This document shows positions 58,112 to 64,000 of a stretch of DNA of 64,000 bases, piece after piece. How positions within the stretch are numbered: the first letter of the stretch is position 1; every line of letters starts with the position of its first letter. Source of the stretch: Rhodococcus jostii RHA1 (lineage in GTDB: Bacteria; Actinomycetota; Actinomycetes; Mycobacteriales; Mycobacteriaceae); contig NC_008268.1 in NCBI RefSeq assembly GCF_000014565.1, forward strand, positions 6,018,501-6,082,500. The letters run 5' to 3'. The position numbers and the translations under genes were made by a program. The notes beneath the pieces were generated by a model. That model made no database searches. It had not been told where the DNA came from and worked only from the letters and a program-made list of their open reading frames with translations.

Positions 58112-58642
58112 TCAGTCGCGGCGGAGATGTCCGTGCAGGTGGTGCGTGAGCGGAGTCAGGTCATGCGCCATCCACAGGTCGTACGTGAGGTCGCCGCCGC
58201 GCACCGACAACTGTCGCCGGATGCTGTGCACCGGTTTCGCGTCCGGGGACGCGCTCAGCACCACCATCGACAATTCGATGGTCCCCTCCCGGACCTGACC
58301 ACGGTGGATCTCGGTGAATCCGGTCGGCTGGGCCACGAGCAGTTCCGCCTCGTCCTCGCCGACGAGCCGCAGAAACCCGGACTCCGAGTGCAACGGCCGA
58401 CCGCTGCCCGCCTCCCTCGTCCGAGACCGGTACGCCAGGAACGGTTTACCGGTGGGAGCGAATTCGATCTCCTCGGTGTACGCGAAGTCGTCGATCGTCG
58501 GGTACGCGCCCTCGCCCTCGCCGCGCCACAGACCGGCGAACGGTGCCAGGGCGGAAGGAACGTACGGAAGTGGCGGCGTGTTCGCAGACGAACTCGCCGC
58601 CGCATCCGAGTGCGCCGGCGAGAGAGTCGAGTTCTCGTCCAT
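58112..58642 (-). CDS. Nitrobindin / peroxynitrite isomerase family protein
   Basis: A 176-residue FABP-like beta-barrel haem protein. The family motif [14 protein letters not shown] (37-50, GxWxGxGxGxYP) is complete. C-terminal histidines ([12 protein letters not shown]) include the likely axial haem ligand. Nitrobindins bind NO and isomerise peroxynitrite to nitrate. The start has GGAGGTATCTC upstream. The N-terminal 25 residues are a disordered extension. The adjacent soxR fits a redox or nitrosative stress role. Confidence 0.88.
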   Translation of the reverse strand: MDENSTLSPAHSDAAASSSANTPPLPYVPSALAPFAGLWRGEGEGAYPTIDDFAYTEEIEFAPTGKPFLAYRSRTREAGSGRPLHSESGFLRLVGEDEAELLVAQPTGFTEIHRGQVREGTIELSMVVLSASPDAKPVHSIRRQLSVRGGDLTYDLWMAHDLTPLTHHLHGHLRRD

Positions 58643-58749
58643 GAGATACCTCCGCCGTTTCACGGTACTCGCCTGCGGCGCCGAGGGACACGGGCGGCGA
58701 CGGAGTGTTTGAGCGTGCCTGCCGGGCCCGCCGGCATTACCGTCTAGAC

Positions 58750-59967
58750 ATGAACGCGTCCGGTTCTGCACCGCTGGGGGCCAACTCCGAAGTCGGGCAG
58801 CTGCGTGCCGTCCTCCTGCACCGGCCCGGGGACGAACTGAAGCGGCTCACGCCCCGCAACAACGACCAACTGCTCTTCGACGGACTGCCCTGGGTCGACC
58901 GCGCGCAGGAAGAGCACGACGCGTTCGCGGACCTCCTGCGCAGCCGCGGTGTCGAGGTCCTGCTGCTGTCCGACCTGCTCACCGAGACGCTCGGCGCCAG
59001 CGGCGCCGCCCGCATACAGGGCATCGGCGCGGCCGTCGACGCCCGCAAACTCGGGCACACCCTGGCCCAGGAATTGGCCGCACACCTCCGCGGTGTCCCG
59101 GCCCCCGACCTGTCCACCATCCTCACCGCGGGCATGACCTTCGACGAACTTCCCGTCGCCGCCAACACGGCGTCGCTGGTCCGGCGCATGCACCACGGCG
59201 GCGACTTCGTCATCGACCCGCTGCCCAACCTGCTGTTCACCCGGGACTCGTCGTTCTGGATCGGACCCCGCGTCGCGATCACGTCCCTCGCCCTGCCCGC
59301 CCGCGTCCGCGAAACGTCCCTCACCGACATCATCTACGCCCACCACCCGCGTTTCCGCGGCGCCCGGCGCGCCTACGAATCCCACACGGCCCCCGTCGAA
59401 GGCGGCGACGTCCTGCTCCTCGCACCGGGAGTCGTCGCCGTCGGGGTGGGGGAGCGCACTACACCGGCAGGCGCCGAGGCGTTGGCGCGCAGCGTCTTCG
59501 AGGACGAACTGGCGCACACCGTGCTGGTGGTGCCCATCGCGCAGGCCCGGGCGTCGATGCACCTCGACACCGTGTGCACGATGGTCGACCACGACGCCGT
59601 CGTGATGTACCCGATCATCCAGGACACGCTGTCGGCGTTCACCATTCACCGCGAAGACAAGGGTGTGTCGATCCGCGGAGCCGATCCGTTCCTGACCGCC
59701 GCCGCCGAGGCCATGGGCATCGGCAAGCTGCGCGTCATCGACACCGGACTCGACAACGTCACCGCCGAACGCGAACAGTGGGACGACGGAAACAACACGC
59801 TCGCACTCGCACCAGGCGTCGTCGTCGCATACGAACGGAACGTCGAGACCAACGCCCGGCTCGAGGCGTCGGGCATTGAGGTACTGCGGATCGCCGGTTC
59901 CGAACTCGGCTCCGGCCGCGGCGGGCCCCGCTGCATGTCCTGTCCGGTTGCTCGCGACCCGCTATAG
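58750..59967 (+). CDS. arcA: Arginine deiminase
   Basis: A 405-residue enzyme that hydrolyses arginine to citrulline and ammonia. It has [15 protein letters not shown] (about 158-172), [20 protein letters not shown] (catalytic His) and the nucleophile Cys395 in GGPRCMSCP. Start at 58750; no good RBS, so the mRNA may be leaderless. No arcB/arcC genes are near, so it acts alone, perhaps for acid resistance or nitrogen release. Convergent with arsC. Confidence 0.94.
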   Translation: MNASGSAPLGANSEVGQLRAVLLHRPGDELKRLTPRNNDQLLFDGLPWVDRAQEEHDAFADLLRSRGVEVLLLSDLLTETLGASGAARIQGIGAAVDARKLGHTLAQELAAHLRGVPAPDLSTILTAGMTFDELPVAANTASLVRRMHHGGDFVIDPLPNLLFTRDSSFWIGPRVAITSLALPARVRETSLTDIIYAHHPRFRGARRAYESHTAPVEGGDVLLLAPGVVAVGVGERTTPAGAEALARSVFEDELAHTVLVVPIAQARASMHLDTVCTMVDHDAVVMYPIIQDTLSAFTIHREDKGVSIRGADPFLTAAAEAMGIGKLRVIDTGLDNVTAEREQWDDGNNTLALAPGVVVAYERNVETNARLEASGIEVLRIAGSELGSGRGGPRCMSCPVARDPL

Positions 59968-59980
59968 GCGCCCGGAGGGC

Positions 59981-60328
59981 CTAGAGGACCTCGCGGACCT
60001 TCTCGGCAGGGCGGGCGAGGACGGTGCCCTTGTCCGTCACGACGATGGGTCGCTCGATGAGGATGGGGTTGTCCACCATCGCTTCCAGCAGTTCGTCCTC
60101 GGATGCTTCGGCGAGCCCGAGTTCCTTGAAGACAGTCTCCTTCGTGCGTATCGCCTCGCTCGGCTTCAGCCCGGCGTCGTCGAGAAGTTTGCGCAACCCG
60201 TCCCGTGAGGGCGGGGTCTCGAGGTACTTCACGACGGTCGGCTCGATGCCCGCGTCACGGATCAGTCCGAGGACGGTGCGGGACGTGTTGCATCGCTGGT
60301 TGTGGTAGATGGTCGCGGTGTTCGCCAT
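59981..60328 (-). CDS. ArsC-family arsenate reductase-like protein
   Basis: A 115-residue thioredoxin-fold protein of the ArsC/Spx group. The active-site Cys13 is in HNQRCNTSR, and PSEAIRTKE and ILIERPIVV are conserved Arg-containing motifs. It probably reduces arsenate with glutathione/mycothiol-like partners, but no ars genes are nearby, so a general redox role is possible. ATG at 60328; an ATG three codons upstream is open. Confidence 0.88.
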   Translation of the reverse strand: MANTATIYHNQRCNTSRTVLGLIRDAGIEPTVVKYLETPPSRDGLRKLLDDAGLKPSEAIRTKETVFKELGLAEASEDELLEAMVDNPILIERPIVVTDKGTVLARPAEKVREVL

Positions 60329-60424
60329 ACCCGACATTCTGCACCGGGGAACAAACCCGCCCGCAGGGAGCGCTGAACCAGGGGTAGTAACTCGTGAATA
60401 GTCGACGAAAGAGGGAGATCGATC

Positions 60425-61108
60425 ATGGCCGAGCACAGGGACGCAACTCCGCGGCGCATCGTCATCGCGGGTGGACACGGGAAGATCGCCCGTCACCTCA
60501 TCAAGATTCTCACCGCACGCGGTGATCGCGCGGTCGCGCTGATCCGCAACCCCGATCACGAGCACGACGTGGCGGCGCTCGGCGCCGAACCGGTGGTGAT
60601 CGATCTGGAGACGGCGAGCCCGGACGACGTGGCGAAGACGCTCGTCGGTGCGGACGCCGCGGTGTTCGCCGCGGGCGCAGGCCCGGGCAGCGGTATCGCA
60701 CGCAAGGACACCGTCGATCGCGGGGCCGCGGTTCTCCTCGCGGACGCCGCCGAGAAGGCGGGAACGCGGCGATTCGTCCAGATCAGTTCGTTCGGGGCGG
60801 GGGAGCCGATCCCCGAGGGCACCGACGAGGTGTTCGCGGCCTACCTCGTCGCGAAGACGGCCGCCGAGGAAGACCTGCGCGCCCGCACCCACCTCGATTG
60901 GACGATTCTCCGTCCGGGCGGTCTGCTCGACGACGACCCGACGGGTCACGTCACGCTCACCGCGCCTCCTCTCGAGCCCGGCACCGTCCCGCGCGCCGAC
61001 GTGGCCGCAGTGGTCGCGGCGCTCCTGGACCACCCGGAGACTGCCAAGAAGACGCTGATGCTGACATCCGGCCCGACGCCGATCGAGGAGGCCGTCGCCG
61101 CGGTGTAA
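60425..61108 (+). CDS. NAD(P)-binding atypical SDR
   Basis: A 227-residue NmrA/YwnB-like Rossmann protein. The cofactor motif is IVIAGGHGKIARHL (12-25), followed by ALIRNPDH, FAAGAGPGSG and a final WTILRPGGLLDD (about 160-171). The reaction is unknown. GAGGGAGATCGATC precedes the ATG. Transcribed divergently from the ArsC-like gene. Confidence 0.85.
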   Translation: MAEHRDATPRRIVIAGGHGKIARHLIKILTARGDRAVALIRNPDHEHDVAALGAEPVVIDLETASPDDVAKTLVGADAAVFAAGAGPGSGIARKDTVDRGAAVLLADAAEKAGTRRFVQISSFGAGEPIPEGTDEVFAAYLVAKTAAEEDLRARTHLDWTILRPGGLLDDDPTGHVTLTAPPLEPGTVPRADVAAVVAALLDHPETAKKTLMLTSGPTPIEEAVAAV

Positions 61109-61178
61109 GCATTGCGGCGCCGCAACCGCGCAACTACGGTCTGATACAACGCGTGGAACAACGGAGGTGGCGCCGGCC

Positions 61179-61541
61179 GTGGACATCGACATCGATCCGG
61201 ATTCGTCGACCGCCCCGTTCGATCAGTTGCGATTGCAGATCATCGAGCAGGTGCGCAGTGGGCAGCTGATCGCGGGAACCAAGATTCCCACGGTCCGCGC
61301 ACTCGCCGTCGAGGTGGGTCTGGCTCCGAACACGGTGGCCAAGGCGTACCGGGAACTCGGCGAGCAGGGTGTCATCGAAACCCGTGGCAAGCAGGGCACG
61401 TTCATCGCGAGCGGCGGCGACCCCATTCGCGCCGGGGCCGAGAAGGCCGCAACACGGTATGTGCAGGACCTGCGGAAGCTGGGGGTGTCCGACGAGGAGA
61501 TCCTCGGCTTCGTGCAGTCCGCTCTCCGCGGCGCCGAATGA
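61179..61541 (+). CDS. GntR-family regulator, YtrA type
   Basis: A 120-residue short GntR protein. The N-terminal winged HTH (FDQLRLQIIEQVRSGQLIAG, VRALAVEVGLAPNTVAKAY) occupies about residues 14-70, and the small C-terminal helix pair is too short for a ligand domain, as in YtrA. GTG at 61179 follows GGAGG by 11 nt; GTG at 61167 would overlap that RBS. The usual ABC transporter partner is missing here. Confidence 0.85.
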   Translation: MDIDIDPDSSTAPFDQLRLQIIEQVRSGQLIAGTKIPTVRALAVEVGLAPNTVAKAYRELGEQGVIETRGKQGTFIASGGDPIRAGAEKAATRYVQDLRKLGVSDEEILGFVQSALRGAE

Positions 61542-61591
61542 GGACGGCGCCGCATCCAGAAGGTGTGACCCCAGAAAGGTAGACACTCGGT

Positions 61592-62023
61592 ATGGCTTCC
61601 GCACTCTTCCGCGACCTCGCACTACTGATTGCCCGGATCGGACTCGGCGTCGTCTTCGTCGCGCACGGCTGGCAGAAGTTCTTCGACTACGGAGTGAAGG
61701 CCACACAGGCGTCGTTCGCAGACATGGGCGTCCCGCTTCCCGACATTTCGGCTGTTGCGGCCGCCACTATCGAACTCGCGGGTGGATTTGCTCTCATCGT
61801 GGGAGTGGCCACGCCGATCGCCGGAATCCTGCTGTTCCTCGACATGCTCGGAGCGCTGATTCTGGTACACGCGGACAAGGGCGTCTTCGTCGCGAACGGC
61901 GGGTACGAACTCGTTGTCGCACTCGGCGTCGGGTCACTTCTTCTCGCCGTGATCGGTGCCGGACGCCTCAGCATCGACGGGCTTCTCGGAAGAGGCTCGG
62001 GATGGGGAAAAACCGCAGCGTGA
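61592..62023 (+). CDS. DoxX-family membrane protein
   Basis: A 143-residue protein with four TM helices and the DoxX pattern ALLIARIGLGVVFVAHGWQK (9-28), then TIELAGGFALIVG and HADKGVF. DoxX proteins take part in redox and sulfur-linked membrane processes; the exact role is unknown. 50 bp after the GntR gene, possibly under its control. Confidence 0.88.
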   Translation: MASALFRDLALLIARIGLGVVFVAHGWQKFFDYGVKATQASFADMGVPLPDISAVAAATIELAGGFALIVGVATPIAGILLFLDMLGALILVHADKGVFVANGGYELVVALGVGSLLLAVIGAGRLSIDGLLGRGSGWGKTAA

Positions 62024-62107
62024 CGATGCCGTAGGCTGGGTCTCGATTCGGTGTGAAGCGATGGGCTAGCTTGCTTTTACCATCGAAAATGACCAACGTA
62101 GTTGTTC

Positions 62108-63745
62108 ATGGCAATGAATACTGATCTGCCTGATCAAGGTTCCGAGACCGCCGACGCGAGCGTCGGCGGAGGGCTCAAACGGGTCGGTGTTCGCACCGAC
62201 CAAGTCGTGTTCTCCGCCGCTGCCGCCGCGGTCTCGGCAATCGTCGTCTGGGGGCTCGTGGCCCCCGACAATCTCGACTCCACGACCGGCAAGGCACTCG
62301 ACTGGCTGGTCACCGACATGGGCTGGTTGTTCGTCCTGTCGGCGTCCGGATTCGTCCTCTTCTCACTGTGGCTCGCGTTCAGCAAGTTCGGTCACATCCC
62401 GCTCGGCAAGGACGGCGAGAAGCCCGAGTTCCGGACGGTCAGCTGGATCGCGATGATGTTCAGCGCCGGCATGGGCATCGGACTGATGTTCTTCGGTGTC
62501 GCCGAACCTCTCGCGCACTACGTGACACCCCCTCCGGGTTCCAACGGTGGCATCGGAACTGCGATGGCCACCACCATGTTCCACTGGAGCCTGCACCCCT
62601 GGGCGATGTACGCGGTTGTCGGACTGTCGATCGCGTACGGCTCGTACCGCAAGGGTCGCAAGCAGCTGTTCAGCTCCGCCTTCATCCCGCTGCTCGGCCG
62701 TCGCGCCGAGGGGCCGATCGGCAAGTTCATCGACGTTCTCGCGATCTTCGCGACGCTGTTCGGCACCGCCGCTTCGCTGGGCCTCGGCGCACTGCAGATC
62801 GGGTCCGGTTTCCAGGTCGTCGGGTGGATGTCGGAGGTCAGCACGTTCCTGCTGGTCGCCATTGTCGCCCTGCTGACCCTCGCGTTCGTGGCATCCGCCG
62901 TGTCGGGTGTCGCGAAGGGAATTCAGTGGCTCTCCAACACCAACATGGTGCTCGCCGTCATCCTGGCCCTCTTCGTGTTCGTCGTGGGGCCGACGGTCCT
63001 GATCCTCAACCTGCTGCCCACCACGATCGGCGCCTACGCCGCGCAGCTCGCGCAGATGTCGGCCCGCACCGGAGCGTCGTCCGATCCGGCGACCGGCGAA
63101 TGGTTGTCCTCGTGGACCATCTTCTACTGGGCGTGGTGGATCTCCTGGACCCCGTTCGTCGGCATGTTCCTGGCACGCATCAGCCGCGGCCGGACCATCC
63201 GCCAGTTCGTGGTCGGCGTGATCGTGGTGCCGAGCGCCGTGAGCCTCGTGTGGTTCGCGATCTTCGGTGGTGCCGGAATCAGCGAGCAGCGTGACGGAAT
63301 CGACCTCGCCGGACAGGACACCCAGGAGGGTCAGCTGTTCGGCATGCTCAACCACCTGCCGCTCACCGGCATCACGACCGTCCTGGTGATGATCCTCGTC
63401 GGTATCTTCTTCGTCTCCGGGGCCGACGCCGCATCGATGGTGATGGGCACCCTGTCGCAGCGCGGTTCGCTGGAACCGCAGCGCTGGGTGGTCGTGTTCT
63501 GGGGTGTGCTCACCGGTGGCGTCGCCGCGCTCATCCTGTGGACCGGCGGCGACACCGCGCTGGACGGACTGCAGACGATGACGATCATCGCCGCGGCGCC
63601 GTTCGTCCTCGTGATGATCGGGTTGTGTTTCTCGCTCTACAAGGATCTGTCCCGCGACCAGATGATCGTCGACGGCCGGGAAATGCGGAGAGAGATGCGG
63701 AGAGTGGCGGCCAAACGTCGTCGCGACCGGATTTCGTCCCGCTAG
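62108..63745 (+). CDS. BCCT-family (betaine/carnitine/choline) transporter
   Basis: A 545-residue secondary transporter with 12 predicted TM helices. It has the BCCT signatures GMGIGLMFFGVAEPLAHY (about 121-138) and WWISWTPFVGMFLARISRGRT (about 345-365, substrate-binding Trp residues). It imports a quaternary amine by Na+ or H+ symport. The C-terminal tail is basic (REMRREMRRVAAKRRRDR), reminiscent of osmosensory tails of BetP-like carriers. ATG at 62108 was chosen among three nearby in-frame starts. Confidence 0.92.
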   Translation: MAMNTDLPDQGSETADASVGGGLKRVGVRTDQVVFSAAAAAVSAIVVWGLVAPDNLDSTTGKALDWLVTDMGWLFVLSASGFVLFSLWLAFSKFGHIPLGKDGEKPEFRTVSWIAMMFSAGMGIGLMFFGVAEPLAHYVTPPPGSNGGIGTAMATTMFHWSLHPWAMYAVVGLSIAYGSYRKGRKQLFSSAFIPLLGRRAEGPIGKFIDVLAIFATLFGTAASLGLGALQIGSGFQVVGWMSEVSTFLLVAIVALLTLAFVASAVSGVAKGIQWLSNTNMVLAVILALFVFVVGPTVLILNLLPTTIGAYAAQLAQMSARTGASSDPATGEWLSSWTIFYWAWWISWTPFVGMFLARISRGRTIRQFVVGVIVVPSAVSLVWFAIFGGAGISEQRDGIDLAGQDTQEGQLFGMLNHLPLTGITTVLVMILVGIFFVSGADAASMVMGTLSQRGSLEPQRWVVVFWGVLTGGVAALILWTGGDTALDGLQTMTIIAAAPFVLVMIGLCFSLYKDLSRDQMIVDGREMRREMRRVAAKRRRDRISSR

Positions 63746-63757
63746 AGAAACAGTCTG

Positions 63758-63794
63758 CGAGCCGCTCGGTGTCCCACGGGACCCGGGCGGCTCG
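63758..63794. terminator. Hairpin after the BCCT gene
   Basis: Outer arms CGAGCCGC and GCGGCTCG (63758-63765 and 63787-63794) enclose an inner stem GTCCC-AC-GGGAC. The element follows the transporter stop by 12 nt and faces the convergent mannosyltransferase gene. Confidence 0.7.
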
Positions 63795-63798
63795 ACTC

Positions 63799-63876
63799 AT
63801 TCCGGGGTCAGCGCCAGCTGGGATAATTCCGGGGTCAGCGCCAGCTGGGATAATTCCGCGGTCAGCGCCAGCTGGG
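63799..63876. repeat. 27-bp tandem duplication of the 3' end of the mannosyltransferase gene
   Basis: Two exact units of 27 bp (63799-63825, 63826-63852) and a third, partly diverged one (from 63853) share TCAGCGCCAGCTGGG. The third unit is the real end of the gene on the minus strand (codons for PSWR and the TGA). The two extra copies lie after the stop, keep frame (27 nt) and each repeat the terminal codons and stop. Confidence 0.9.
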
Positions 63877-64000
63877 GAGCCACAGTTGGTGCTGCCACGT
63901 GTCCGCGGTGATCGGGACGGCCGTGAGGATCGGCCACAACCAGATGAAGTTGGCGACCACGAGCCCCACATAGAGGCAGACGGCGAGCAGGCCCGTGGTG
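63862..64000 (-). CDS. pmt: Protein O-mannosyltransferase, C-terminal end (partial)
   Basis: The last 45 codons of a membrane protein (GLLAVCLYVGLVVANFIWLW, then PILTAVPITADTWQHQLWLPSWR split at residue 20). A hydrophobic helix followed by a short tail ending in WLPSW-R resembles the end of actinobacterial Pmt, which transfers mannose from polyprenyl-phosphate to secreted proteins. In mycobacteria pmt (Rv1002c) is next to arcA (Rv1001), which is 4 kb away here. The rest lies outside the window. Confidence 0.6.
   Translation of the reverse strand, partial: TTGLLAVCLYVGLVVANFIWLWPILTAVPITADTWQHQLWLPSWR

Noticed and set aside
59981..60328. Arsenic resistance operon
   Set aside because: Only one ArsC-like gene is present; neighbours are arginine deiminase and a Rossmann protein, with no arsR or arsB.

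Overview
The window is high-GC actinobacterial DNA, most likely from Rhodococcus of the R. jostii/opacus/erythropolis type. This is inferred from a putrescine oxidase that I recognise as rhodococcal, two MspA-type outer-membrane porins, and gene order shared with the mycobacterial blocks Rv0981-Rv0996 (mprA to the rimJ region), Rv1001-Rv1002c (arcA-pmt) and Rv2482c-Rv2484c (plsB2-plsC-DGAT). I see no rRNA, CRISPR array, insertion sequence, integrase or phage gene. There is one tRNA, tRNA-Ala(CGC).

Region 1 (1-20.1 kb) is a polyamine/amine catabolic supercluster. Putrescine oxidase, gamma-aminobutyraldehyde dehydrogenase, GABA aminotransferase and succinate-semialdehyde dehydrogenase together form a complete putrescine-to-succinate route. 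An NAD-glutamate dehydrogenase in tandem with the oxidase can recycle the glutamate made by the transaminase. A copper/topaquinone amine oxidase sits in the same run. Two YtcJ-like amidohydrolases, each beside its own transporter (APC or MFS), suggest that N-acylated or otherwise blocked amines or amides also feed in. A TetR and a PucR regulator each face a transporter gene across an intergenic region that holds palindromic operator candidates.

Region 2 (20.1-28.6 kb) holds transporters, a secreted serine hydrolase and two metal-homeostasis modules. One is a CsoR-type palindrome in front of a DUF6153-like gene and a DUF305 lipoprotein, which suggests copper control. The other is a Zur-type divergent locus: two Zur-like boxes between rpmB-rpmG-rpsN-rpsR and a COG0523/Mrf-like gene followed by rpmE2-rpmF. 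All six ribosomal proteins are zinc-independent paralogues.

Region 3 (28.6-41.5 kb) is the mprA-mprB-pepD-moaB2 stress operon with MprA-box-like repeats in front of mprA and pepD. Two MspA-like porins come next, before mscL. Then follow a SAF-domain protein, a FmdB/Ruc-type zinc-ribbon protein, 5-formyl-THF cyclo-ligase, galU, the gephyrin-like glp, a RimJ-type acetyltransferase and glpR/sepX of the divisome.

Region 4 (41.5-48.4 kb) holds tRNA-Ala and an unusual three-gene operon: a hexapeptide-repeat membrane protein, an ImmA/IrrE-type metalloprotease and a seven-TM protein. It also holds zwf, an EspR-like DNA-binding protein, long non-coding stretches and an SDR. Region 5 (48.4-64 kb) holds an ABC exporter, a glycerolipid operon (WS/DGAT, PlsB, HAD-PlsC), nitrobindin-soxR, arginine deiminase, an ArsC-like reductase, GntR, DoxX, a BCCT betaine-type transporter and the 3' end of a protein O-mannosyltransferase whose terminal codons are tandemly duplicated. 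A recurring theme is the near-perfect hairpin that contains a stop codon, including a dispersed palindrome present twice.
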